A stretch of DNA of 37,718 nt, taken from a virus. The first letter of the stretch is position 1, and each line of letters opens with the position of its first letter. The notes beneath the pieces were generated by a model. The model did no database searches and had not been told where the DNA came from. It was given only the letters and a program-made list of their open reading frames with translations. The stretch spans positions 1 to 37,718 of IMG/VR virus record IMGVR_UViG_3300020439_000026. The stretch is one strand, 5' to 3'. Below, one piece after another: positions 16,121 to 24,338 of this stretch. The position numbers and the translations under genes are program-made.

Positions 16121-16585
16121 TTATGCATTGTGTGGTGTAAATGCATTGTCAGTAGAATGTCTAGCATGTCCTTTGACAATCATAACACCTAAAGGTGTAC
16201 CATTTGAATGTGTACCAGTTTTTGCTAATACAGCTCTCAAATATCTTTTACCACCAACATAGCCTACTCTGAAAATGCCACCAGCAGAATCAGGGTCGCC
16301 ACCAGCAGTTCCATCTAACTTCAAGAATATTCCACCTGAAGCGATAGTTCCGTCAATGATGTCAGCTTGTGCTACATCTGTATATGTTGAATCATCATCA
16401 GAATGCTCTAATGAAACTTCAAAGAAAACAGTTGAAGATAAAGTATCTCCTTCTGCTCCAACATCTACTAAAGCAGTAGCTGATTCATAACCTTGTAAAT
16501 CAACTCCTGTTCCGTTAGCCGCCGCTGATCTAACAGCTACCGCTAAACTGACAGCAGGAACTATGTTATTGCTTAAATCTTTCAT
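16121..16585 (-). CDS. Head decoration-like / minor capsid protein
   Basis: 154 residues. VDLQGYESATALVDVGAEGDTLSST and FFEVSLEHSDDDSTYTDV, ending YLRAVLAKTGTHSNGTPLGVMIVKGHARHS, match a family of small beta-rich proteins encoded directly after the capsid gene in many siphoviruses, thought to be decoration or structural proteins. It is read right after the capsid gene (17 bases apart, RBS AGGAGTAAA) and before a strong terminator, consistent with high co-expression with the capsid. Confidence 0.75.
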   Translation of the reverse strand: MKDLSNNIVPAVSLAVAVRSAAANGTGVDLQGYESATALVDVGAEGDTLSSTVFFEVSLEHSDDDSTYTDVAQADIIDGTIASGGIFLKLDGTAGGDPDSAGGIFRVGYVGGKRYLRAVLAKTGTHSNGTPLGVMIVKGHARHSTDNAFTPHNA

Positions 16586-16602
16586 ATTAATTTACTCCTT
16601 TA

Positions 16603-17823
16603 TTAAGCTGAAACTTTTTGTTTAACAATTGCTTCAGGAAGTATTACCTGACCACCAACTCTTCTTCTTGCAATGTATCTGACATTACCTGAAGTAGCTT
16701 GTGTGAATGGGTCTCTAAGGACTGCCATCGCAATTCTATCTACGATCATATATCCTCTGCTGAAATCACCAAAGGCAATAGGGAAGTTACCAGCACCAAC
16801 ACTAGGCATATCTGTTGCTTGAATGTATGGGAAGCCTAATACTGAATTAGGAACACCACTTGTAAGCATCATACCTGCTTGGAATACATACTGACCAGCA
16901 GTATCTTTTAGCTTTCTAATTTCTGCTAATGTGCTTCTATTGAAAACAAAAGTAGCATTTCTGCTGTATTCTGATTTGATACTGTGAACCAAAGAAATAA
17001 GACCATCACCAGTAAGGGCCGCACCTGCACCTGAGACTACTTCACTAACACTGCTGTTAGTCATAAAGCCTTCAGGTTTACCAACTGCATTACCACTTAC
17101 AAAAGCTGTGCCTTCAGCTTTAGCGAACTGTTCTGCAAACTCTGATTGCATTTCTGCTTCAAGATTGAACACTGAATCCTCTAAGTCTTGCTCAGAAATA
17201 TCAACCATCGCATAGTATTCGTGTGCTGGTATTTCTTCTAGCCCAACTTGATAACCAGTTGTTTCTGATCTTGTGCCACTTTCAGCTACCCATTGTGCTG
17301 AAAATTGTCCAGTTCTTTTTGGTATTTGAATTGATCTTTGACCTGTTGATCTCACTCTAGCAATTGATCTGATAGGTGATATTTCGGTCACATCTTTGAT
17401 TAATTCTCTTACATATTCTGGTGGAGCTAAATATCCACCTGTTGAATCGTTAGATACTGTTAATGCTTTTTTCTCTGCTTCAGAAAGAGCATCAAATCCT
17501 TTTCTGCAATATGCATCAAAGGCTTGTAGAGTTTCATCAATTTGCTTAGTTTCTAATCCTGCATTTGGTCTTTTTAAGACTGTCTCAAGATTTGATACTT
17601 GCTCTTTGAGATTCTCTTGATTTAGATTGGCTTGTGTTATTTTTTGGTTTACATCTTCAAATGCATCTAGCTTAGATTCAATCTTTGCTAATTTATCGTC
17701 CAGTAAACCATCATAACTTTCACCCTTTTCAAGTGCATCTAATCTTTCATCATTTGCTTTTTTGAATTCCTCAAAAGCATTTCCGATATTATCAACTGCA
17801 CTCTTAATTTCGTTATTTTCCAT
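16603..17823 (-). CDS. Major capsid protein, HK97 fold, with N-terminal scaffold domain
   Basis: 406 residues. The first ~110 residues form an acidic/helical delta-domain coiled coil (KLAKIESKLDAFEDVNQKITQ) that acts as scaffold and is normally removed by the prohead protease. The mature domain begins near the SNDSTGGYLAPPEYVRELI segment and shows the HK97 pattern: IQIPKRTGQFSAQWVAESG (E-loop/N-arm region), FAEQFAKAEGTAFVSGN, and a C-terminal FGDFSRGYMIVDRIAMAVLRDPFT. The gene overlaps the protease by 11 bases and has a GGAGAAAAG RBS. Confidence 0.96.
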   Translation of the reverse strand: MENNEIKSAVDNIGNAFEEFKKANDERLDALEKGESYDGLLDDKLAKIESKLDAFEDVNQKITQANLNQENLKEQVSNLETVLKRPNAGLETKQIDETLQAFDAYCRKGFDALSEAEKKALTVSNDSTGGYLAPPEYVRELIKDVTEISPIRSIARVRSTGQRSIQIPKRTGQFSAQWVAESGTRSETTGYQVGLEEIPAHEYYAMVDISEQDLEDSVFNLEAEMQSEFAEQFAKAEGTAFVSGNAVGKPEGFMTNSSVSEVVSGAGAALTGDGLISLVHSIKSEYSRNATFVFNRSTLAEIRKLKDTAGQYVFQAGMMLTSGVPNSVLGFPYIQATDMPSVGAGNFPIAFGDFSRGYMIVDRIAMAVLRDPFTQATSGNVRYIARRRVGGQVILPEAIVKQKVSA

Positions 17824-18835
17824 CTTTTCTCCAAGAGTTAAATTTATTATTAAGGTTGTTTAAGGCATCTGCCAATTCAGCATTCCTATCAACATCTCGT
17901 TGTATAAATACCTGATGTACAGCTTTTGCCGCCATCTTTGCTTCTGAACGAGAAAGATTGAAAGCATCTCGCATTCCATTTTCCCACTCTCTTATAGAAA
18001 AATCTTCACCCTTTACACTACGAATTCTAGCCGATTGATTCATAGGAAAAGTTACTAAAGATATTTCCATTAATTCCACTTCTTCAAGAATCCTCTTGTT
18101 TGAGGTCTTGTCATAGTGAGTAGCTTTCGGATTCGGCTTAAATCCTATGCTAAGTCCGTCTAATGCACCCATTTTCATTAACTCAAAAGCATCTCTCCCA
18201 GCTTGAGTTTTTAGTGCTAATCTGCCTTTTACTCTCAGTCCATGCTGATCTTCTTTGATTTCATCAAATACTCCGATTGGCATATCTGATTTATGTTGAT
18301 ACAAGAGCTTGACCCCTTTTGCTCCTTTTTTCTTTAATGATTTTTTGAATGCTCCATACTTGACAACATCATTGCCTAAGTCAGCTTTATTGAAAACAGA
18401 ACCATAACCTTCAAAAACTCCCTCTTCTTTGTTCTCTTCTTCATGGTAGGCTTTTATTTCTGTCTTGAATTCAAGGTGTTCAGTTTCGTGAAACTCTAAA
18501 GGTTCATCGTTTTTGACATCTTCGCCAGTTGCTCTCACATAATCTGTATGTGTTTCGCATGGCATATACACTTTTCTTCCATCTTCATCGTGTTCATGGA
18601 AACCTACACAACCAATTTCTTCAGCTCTTTCTTCAGCTTCTTCTTGTGTAGTAAAAACATCTTTTCTTATTTCTTCTTTAGCTTCTTCGGAATCTTCCTT
18701 TTTTGAATTGTACGAACTTGCACAGACAGCTAACCTTTGATCATTTTCATATTCTGAGGTCATCGTCTTATCTCCCATACATCTCTGCATAAAATTTTGC
18801 CTACTCTCTCCTGTTTTCGGTTTTGGTATCGGCAT
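17813..18835 (-). CDS. Prohead protease (HK97 U35-type) with N-terminal extension
   Basis: 340 residues, longer than the usual ~200. Residues 1-45 form a short Cys-containing module (MPIPKPKTGESRQNFMQRC and VCASSYNSK) known from phage head genes; then a Glu-rich linker and a FHEHDEDGRKVYMPC segment. The protease core starts near residue 128: FEGYGSVFNKADLGNDVVKYGAF, catalytic His in LLYQHKSDMPIG, catalytic Ser in GALDGLSIGFKP, then EVELMEISLVTFPMN. It cleaves the capsid delta domain during maturation. The C-terminal ~60 residues are helical. It is translated just ahead of the capsid. Confidence 0.93.
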   Translation of the reverse strand: MPIPKPKTGESRQNFMQRCMGDKTMTSEYENDQRLAVCASSYNSKKEDSEEAKEEIRKDVFTTQEEAEERAEEIGCVGFHEHDEDGRKVYMPCETHTDYVRATGEDVKNDEPLEFHETEHLEFKTEIKAYHEEENKEEGVFEGYGSVFNKADLGNDVVKYGAFKKSLKKKGAKGVKLLYQHKSDMPIGVFDEIKEDQHGLRVKGRLALKTQAGRDAFELMKMGALDGLSIGFKPNPKATHYDKTSNKRILEEVELMEISLVTFPMNQSARIRSVKGEDFSIREWENGMRDAFNLSRSEAKMAAKAVHQVFIQRDVDRNAELADALNNLNNKFNSWRKDGK

Positions 18836-18844
18836 ACACTATAT

Positions 18845-18873
18845 ATAGTAGTTAAATTCGTAGTCTAGCACAA
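18845..18873 (-). promoter_or_regulatory. Possible promoter upstream of protease-capsid
   Basis: In the 44-base gap before the protease gene the minus strand reads TTGTGC, 17 bases, TACTAT. Matches to consensus are weak (3/6 and 4/6), but this is one of few real gaps in the late block and precedes the most highly needed genes. Confidence 0.3.
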
Positions 18874-18879
18874 GATATA

Positions 18880-19701
18880 TTATTCTATCAAACTCAAATC
18901 TTCTTCATCTACATAGACAACAACACACCGACAATTTACAACATTTTTTGCACCACCCCTAGGGTCACCGGGATATTTCATTCTTGCTCCATTTATTGAG
19001 AAGTCCTCGTCCATTTGTCTTACTTGACCATTTGCTCTAGCATGGGAATCTCTTGTTCTGCCATCACCAACCGCAACCCACCTTTTATAAAGGGTTTGAC
19101 CAAGTTGTTCGCTGATCTTTTTATTGTATTCTTGCGATGCAAAACTCGCCGCACTATGGGTTTCAGTTCTCGCAATTCTTGCTGATCTAAATAAACTGAA
19201 TCCTCTTATAGCTTGTTTAACCTCTCTAGCTAATTGTGGCAAAGTAAGGTTTTCATTTCTTTTATTTCTAATCGTTCTCATTATTTGTCTTGACTGATTT
19301 GCCGACAAAGTTTCAAAAATAATATTTCTTTCTCGTAGATATTCTTTAAATATTTGTTCAAAAGTGACTGCTGTACCAAAGGTTGTAAACTCTAAATTCT
19401 TAGTATCTGGGTCATAAAGTTCAATATTGTATTTGATAAATGCTTCAAATATTTTTCTTAGATTCTTTTCTATCACAGGAAACAGACTATTGAAAAGTCT
19501 TATTGTGTTTACATCTGGGTCATAATCAACTGCATAAAGTAGTTCATCGGCAACTCTATCAGCATTTTTATTTAGCACAGTTCTTATATTTCTGTGAAAT
19601 GCTTTTTCTAAATTATTTCTTAATCTAAGCTGTGTTCTTATTTCAAAACGAGTGTTAAACCTTCTCTTGCGGTATGCCTTTGTTTGGATAGCATGTCGCA
19701 T
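18880..19701 (-). CDS. Minor head protein, SPP1 gp7 / Mu gpF-like
   Basis: 273 residues. The C-terminal third carries the family signature: FRSARIARTETHSAASFASQ, then KRWVAVGDGRTRDSHARANGQ, MKYPGDPRGGAKNVVNCRC. This domain (Phage_Mu_F) is found in minor head proteins bound at the portal and needed for head morphogenesis or ejection. The N-terminal ~170 residues are helical and basic. It starts at the portal stop (TAATG type). Confidence 0.93.
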   Translation of the reverse strand: MRHAIQTKAYRKRRFNTRFEIRTQLRLRNNLEKAFHRNIRTVLNKNADRVADELLYAVDYDPDVNTIRLFNSLFPVIEKNLRKIFEAFIKYNIELYDPDTKNLEFTTFGTAVTFEQIFKEYLRERNIIFETLSANQSRQIMRTIRNKRNENLTLPQLAREVKQAIRGFSLFRSARIARTETHSAASFASQEYNKKISEQLGQTLYKRWVAVGDGRTRDSHARANGQVRQMDEDFSINGARMKYPGDPRGGAKNVVNCRCVVVYVDEEDLSLIE

Positions 19702-21839
19702 TATTTTTTAGGTCTGCCTTGCGAATCAGTAGGCCCTTTAGACTTTAGGGGGTGTCCTTCAGGGAATAAATCCGTATCATGCTTTCCGCCTTGAAATCTA
19801 CCAGTCCTCAAGGCAAATAAAAATGAATTCGTTCTGGCAAAGGCCCAGCGATCAGCACCACCTTGTCTCATAACTCCAGGCCTTACCGAACTTGGATTTG
19901 TATTAAAGGCCCCAACACCACGAAGAAATACTTTTTCCAACATTCCTAAAGTCACTCTTTTGGTTTTGTTATCTCCATATTTTTCGTTATGTTCATCAAC
20001 TTTATTTTTGAGAGCTTCTTTTACTTTCGCTGAAACTTGTTTTTCTTCTACTTCAATTGGAATGTGAGAATCGCTTTCTAAGGGCTTTATTTTTTCATCT
20101 GGCTCTTTCCTACCCTCTAGCTTTTTTGTGAGCTCTAGGATTACATCTTTCATTCCTTGAGCCTTTAATTTAGGGTTTATTACTCCCCATTTCATTAAGG
20201 CGACCACACCTGAAACATTTGATAAGTTTGGTTCTAAGTCTCCCCCTACAAATTGGTTTCCGTCATTTACACTATGTCTAGCCGCCCATGCTTCTCTTTC
20301 CTTAATCCATTTCAGAACAGCAGGACTTTCATCTCCTTCTCTTGCTCTACCCCATAAATTAAATGCTTCATTACCCCTAATGTTTCCACCAGCTTTCCAT
20401 ATATCTTTCCCCACACTTCCACCATCTTCTTTTACATTCAAGGCAAAATCATAATCAAATTGTGGATAGTTACTATTTCTTAAAGATATTTTTTTATCAT
20501 CTCCTCTTTTTGGAAAATCTGTTGCTTTAGTTTCATTCTTAAATTCATCATCAAGGTCATCAAAATCTTCAAAGTCTTTTTCATTATCAGGCGGTGGTAA
20601 TGGTTCAGACCCCAACGGAAACAAGTTAGCTGAGATATAAAGCTCATTACCACCTTCAACTGGGGAAAGTCCAAGCCTTTCTCTAGCTTCATTTCTAGTA
20701 ATGATTCCTTGTGCCACAGCATTAGTTACATTTGCATAAATCAATCTTCTCCTTTCAGAAAGAGCAGGAATGTCATCAATATTAAATTCAAAATCTATAT
20801 TTTCTCCAAACATAGGTATTAACCATTCGTTTAGATCGGAAGCGACTTTTCTTAAATATGGAATGATTGTTTCTTCATATAAAGCAAGTCTAGCTTCTGC
20901 AACATTTGAATAAGTTTGCGAATCAGGAACACCAACAAGTTGGGACGGAACTCCAAAGCAAAGTGCTATGTCCGTAGCACTCATGTGCTTTAAGTTGATA
21001 AAATCCATGTCTTTAGGGCTCAGTCCCATCTCTTTCCAGTCAAAGTCTCCCTCTAAGAGTAGGGGACGACCTGCATTACTGGCCCCTGAAAATCTATTAT
21101 TTAAATCTGTTAATAGTTGTTGTCTTTGTGTTTCTGTTAAATTTACTGACATTCCAGTTTCGTCTTGTGGTTTAAATACCACAGCACCACTTGGTCTTGC
21201 TCCATTGTTTAATAAATTGACATTGTGTTTACTTGCTAAATTGTGTTGATCTATTTCCATCGCCGCGGCGGTTAATGGACTGCACCCATAATAGTCATCA
21301 AGCGGATTCCAAAGTTTTATATGTTTGACCTCACTAAAACCATTCTCTTGATCAACAGGGTAAACTTTATCAATCCTACCATTCACCATATATTCATACG
21401 AATCAGGAATGTAATTACTTCCACCTTTAATAACTATTCGGTCAGGTCTGAGTAAGTGTAATTCTTTTGGAGCTTGACCCTCTGCACCTACTTTTAAGAT
21501 GTAAGCATTTCCTGATAAAAGTAAAAAACCAAATAAGCTATTGAAAAACTCTGTGTAGGATTGTTGTGGATTTGGTCTATCTATTAGATTATGTAAATCT
21601 GTATTTTCTAAAATTGAATCTTCTGCCTTGATTCTATATGGTACAGCACTTGCACCTTTTGATATTTCATTTACACAACGATATACGATAGCATTTTTCA
21701 TATATCCTTCTTTTGCCAAATCTTGATACTTATACATTTTTTCTTGTGTACCAACATTGAAGTAACCCATGACTGAGCCTTTTTGTTTTTTCTCAGTGTT
21801 CAGACCGAACACTTTTCTTATGTCATCAAATATAGCCAT
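19701..21839 (-). CDS. Portal protein (HK97 family) fused to a ~290-residue C-terminal extension
   Basis: 712 residues; HK97-type portals are usually 400-450. Residues ~1-420 are the portal: IVYRCVNEISKGASAVPYRI, NPQQSYTEFFNSLFGFLLLSGNAYI, the MSATDIALCFGVPSQLVGVPDSQTYSN core and NAVAQGIITRNEARERLGLSP. After an acidic linker (~430-460) come two further modules: SVGKDIWKAGGNIRGNEAFNLWGRAREG...KEREAWAARH...LMKWGVINPKLKAQGMKDVI (~485-580), and a terminal block RVTLGMLEKVFLRGVGAFNTNPSS...DRWAFARTNSFL (~635-690) resembling a small phage domain (DUF5824-like, from memory). No frameshift is seen at the junction, so the fusion looks real. The added modules may contact DNA or internal head proteins (inference). 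Confidence 0.9.
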   Translation of the reverse strand: MAIFDDIRKVFGLNTEKKQKGSVMGYFNVGTQEKMYKYQDLAKEGYMKNAIVYRCVNEISKGASAVPYRIKAEDSILENTDLHNLIDRPNPQQSYTEFFNSLFGFLLLSGNAYILKVGAEGQAPKELHLLRPDRIVIKGGSNYIPDSYEYMVNGRIDKVYPVDQENGFSEVKHIKLWNPLDDYYGCSPLTAAAMEIDQHNLASKHNVNLLNNGARPSGAVVFKPQDETGMSVNLTETQRQQLLTDLNNRFSGASNAGRPLLLEGDFDWKEMGLSPKDMDFINLKHMSATDIALCFGVPSQLVGVPDSQTYSNVAEARLALYEETIIPYLRKVASDLNEWLIPMFGENIDFEFNIDDIPALSERRRLIYANVTNAVAQGIITRNEARERLGLSPVEGGNELYISANLFPLGSEPLPPPDNEKDFEDFDDLDDEFKNETKATDFPKRGDDKKISLRNSNYPQFDYDFALNVKEDGGSVGKDIWKAGGNIRGNEAFNLWGRAREGDESPAVLKWIKEREAWAARHSVNDGNQFVGGDLEPNLSNVSGVVALMKWGVINPKLKAQGMKDVILELTKKLEGRKEPDEKIKPLESDSHIPIEVEEKQVSAKVKEALKNKVDEHNEKYGDNKTKRVTLGMLEKVFLRGVGAFNTNPSSVRPGVMRQGGADRWAFARTNSFLFALRTGRFQGGKHDTDLFPEGHPLKSKGPTDSQGRPKK

Positions 21840-23140
21840 TAGCTTATTCTCCAGTTTACATTACCTGATGATTTACTCAACTCGCTTAGACCCCAAACTA
21901 GAGCATCTAATCTATCAGGACTGTTTTGTTTATCTCCTGTATATGAACACATTTGTGATTCTAGTTCAGGGAATATTCCCAAATGAAATACTTTGCCTTG
22001 TTCATAAAGAGCAGATATAGGTTCTGCCCTAGTTATTTTACCCCTTGTAGCTCTGACTGATCTATAAGGAATATTGGTATCGTGTGTTCTAATTAGCCTT
22101 TCCACTAAATCACCACCATTATTTACTTCAGCAACAATACGATCAGCACCCCAATCATAAAAAGCATTTATCGCTATTCTAGCCCATTTATCAGCACTAT
22201 ATCTACCTGATAAGTCCTCTAATACATAATAATAATTGTTGAAATCTTTGCCAACAACCACAATACCAGTTTCATCACTTGTCTCATTTGCTGTTACAGC
22301 AGGGTCAATTGCCACAATAATTTGTTTCAAATCTCGTTCTTCTTCAAGATTAATCCGTGTTTTTTCAATCATTTTATTGTTCCACAATGCTCCCTCAACA
22401 TCATCTAACAGTTCAGCAAAGAGTTCTTGTCTGCCTAAATTTGTACCTTCGTATCTTTCTTTCAGCATACTCAAAGCTGAACCAGAGAGATTTTCTTCGT
22501 TCTCAAAGGTATTACCAGTGGTCAAATGAACATCTTTTCTTTGCATAAGTTGTTTAATTATTTCTGTAGGTTTTGGTGTAGTTGTGATGACACACTTCGG
22601 ATTTTCTCCTAAACGAAGTCCAAACATCAATTGATCAAATGCTTCTGGGTATCTCCAAGCCGCAAGTTCGTCACACCATGCCCTGTGAAACTGAGGCCCT
22701 CTCAATCTATCAGGATTGATAGCCGCGTAACCGATAATTTTAGAACCATTAAAAAGAGTGATTTCTTCCCCTCTATAACTTGAATATCCAGATACTTCTT
22801 TAGATAAACATTCTTCTGGGATAATTGACATCAAGCCTGAAGGGCCATTGAAACAAACTCTTCGCAAATCTCCATGAGTAGGTGCAACAACCGCACATAT
22901 TGAATTAGGATTTCTGAGTGCATATAAGGCAATATCTTGAGCTCCTGTTCTTGTTTTACCCCAACCTCTACCTGCAAGGATTAACCAAACATTCGCATCA
23001 TTATCAGGAATGATTTGTTTAGGTCTAGCAGTTTTCAACCACTTAGTGTACAGAGCTATCGTTGCTTGTTCTTCGTTGCTCTGCAACTGTGTCAAGCAAT
23101 TCCATAGCTTCTCTGAATGCTGTGTTTTGGACATTTCCAT
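21839..23140 (-). CDS. terL: Terminase large subunit
   Basis: 433 residues. Walker A is AGRGWGKT (residues ~53-60), Walker B is RAWCDELAAW with its catalytic Glu, followed by the coupling motif ITTTPKP. The C-terminal nuclease domain shows the metal-binding Asp in VAIDPAVT, then DRIVAEVNNGGD and DRLDALVWGLSEL. It translocates DNA into the prohead with ATP and cuts concatemers. The start overlaps the small subunit by 98 bases, unusually long but with no better internal start. The AGRGWGKT type is common in GTA-like terminases. Confidence 0.96.
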   Translation of the reverse strand: MEMSKTQHSEKLWNCLTQLQSNEEQATIALYTKWLKTARPKQIIPDNDANVWLILAGRGWGKTRTGAQDIALYALRNPNSICAVVAPTHGDLRRVCFNGPSGLMSIIPEECLSKEVSGYSSYRGEEITLFNGSKIIGYAAINPDRLRGPQFHRAWCDELAAWRYPEAFDQLMFGLRLGENPKCVITTTPKPTEIIKQLMQRKDVHLTTGNTFENEENLSGSALSMLKERYEGTNLGRQELFAELLDDVEGALWNNKMIEKTRINLEEERDLKQIIVAIDPAVTANETSDETGIVVVGKDFNNYYYVLEDLSGRYSADKWARIAINAFYDWGADRIVAEVNNGGDLVERLIRTHDTNIPYRSVRATRGKITRAEPISALYEQGKVFHLGIFPELESQMCSYTGDKQNSPDRLDALVWGLSELSKSSGNVNWRIS

Positions 23141-23609
23141 TTATCTCAACATTTTCTGTTGTTTCTCCTAATGCAAGTTTGCCTATTTTTTGAGCAGTCA
23201 ATGCCGCGTTTGCTAAAGCATTTATTTGAGTTGGCATCAAACTATTTTTGCCTTCTTCTATATTTTGCAAGTTCTGCACAATTGCTTTTTCAATTGTTGT
23301 CATCAAAGTTTTTGCTACTCCGATACTTCTGGTGTCTAAAGTTTTGCCTTCTTTGACCAAAGCATTTGTTCTTTGTTTGTCAATTTTTTCTTTGTATTGG
23401 ATTTGTAGTTGTTCTCTTTCTACTTTCCACTGTTCTTTATTAGCTACTCTGTAGAGAGTTGATTTGGCTACTTTATATTCTTTGTGCAGTTCCTCAAGTG
23501 TCGGAAAGTTCTTCAGACCTTCATCATCACTTACACCTTGGACAAAATCATTTCTGATTTTTAACTTTACTGTTTCTGTAAGCTTTTGTGTTGTGGATTT
23601 TTTGTTCAT
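23043..23609 (-). CDS. terS: Terminase small subunit
   Basis: 188 residues. The N-terminal half has a helix-turn-helix (TLEELHKEYKVAKSTLYRVANKEQWKVER), then a long helical region and an Ala-rich oligomerisation segment (QINALANAALTAQKIGKLALGE). Position directly before the large subunit, with a long overlap, supports a DNA-recognising small terminase. It is the first gene of the late block. Confidence 0.85.
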   Translation of the reverse strand: MNKKSTTQKLTETVKLKIRNDFVQGVSDDEGLKNFPTLEELHKEYKVAKSTLYRVANKEQWKVEREQLQIQYKEKIDKQRTNALVKEGKTLDTRSIGVAKTLMTTIEKAIVQNLQNIEEGKNSLMPTQINALANAALTAQKIGKLALGETTENVEINGNVQNTAFREAMELLDTVAEQRRTSNDSSVH

Positions 23610-23631
23610 AAATTCTTAGTTATTCTCACAA

Positions 23632-23661
23632 ATAATACTGCAACTTTTATGCAAATGTAAA
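23632..23661 (-). promoter_or_regulatory. Likely late promoter upstream of terminase
   Basis: In the 54-base gap between the CmoA-like gene and the small terminase the minus strand has TTTACA, 18 bases, TATTAT (23656-23661 and 23632-23637). It lacks the operator found at the early promoters, consistent with different control of the late genes. Confidence 0.45.
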
Positions 23662-23663
23662 AA

Positions 23664-24338
23664 TTATTTTTTTATGACATATCCCATAAAATTATAACTT
23701 TGCCAAACTTTTGTCGCTTGACCGATATAATTTATTTCATCTTGGAGTTCACTTTCCGTTTTGCAGAACATGCTTATACTAAGTTGTAAGTCTTTCTCCA
23801 ATATCTCTTTATCTGTGAAGTTTTTCCTTTTTTCTTGTATGTGAAGTCTGTGTAATGATTGTTGAATTTTTGCATCATCTAAATGTACTTTTTCTGCCAA
23901 TAAAACTACACCACCTTCATCAACAACATTTTTCATTATCTCAACTACTCTTCCCCTTTTCTTTTGTCCAAGAAATTGAAGAAAAAACATTGAGACTAAA
24001 ACTGAAATAAAATCTTTATGAGTATGTGGTTTATAAGAAATATTTGTTTTACCTAAAAAATAATCTTCTTCTACATCACCCTTGATAAATTCAAAATCCT
24101 GCTTTCTGTTTTTCATATCTACTTCATCAATACCAATATATCTACAATCAGGAATCTTGCTTAGATTTGAAAGAAATCTTCCAGTAGAACAACCCATATC
24201 TAAAACAATAGATTCAGGTTGTGCATTTTCGTGTGTAATATTTTTGAATATCTGATCTAAGGTATTCAAATTCGGAATTGATAATTCTATGTGCTTATCA
24301 AAATCCGACAAATTTTTAAAGTTAAATCGCTTTATCAT
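23664..24338 (-). CDS. CmoA-like SAM-dependent enzyme (carboxy-SAM synthase relative)
   Basis: 224 residues, Rossmann methyltransferase fold. Motif I is LDMGCSTG (residues 46-53), the acidic SAM-ribose residue is in IGIDE (D71), and FIKGDVEED follows. The second half matches CmoA in order: LQFLGQKKRGRVVEIM, GGVVLLAEKVHLDD, LHRLHIQEKRKNFTDKEILEK, KVWQSYNFMGYVI. CmoA makes carboxy-SAM from SAM and prephenate. By my hand alignment two E. coli cofactor contacts are changed (Arg199 position is Asp183; Asn132 position is Met), so carboxy-SAM synthesis is not assured. The ATG overlaps the stop of the C5 methyltransferase (ATGA), so the two are coupled and probably work together. Alternative: a small-molecule or tRNA methyltransferase. 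Confidence 0.75.
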   Translation of the reverse strand: MIKRFNFKNLSDFDKHIELSIPNLNTLDQIFKNITHENAQPESIVLDMGCSTGRFLSNLSKIPDCRYIGIDEVDMKNRKQDFEFIKGDVEEDYFLGKTNISYKPHTHKDFISVLVSMFFLQFLGQKKRGRVVEIMKNVVDEGGVVLLAEKVHLDDAKIQQSLHRLHIQEKRKNFTDKEILEKDLQLSISMFCKTESELQDEINYIGQATKVWQSYNFMGYVIKK

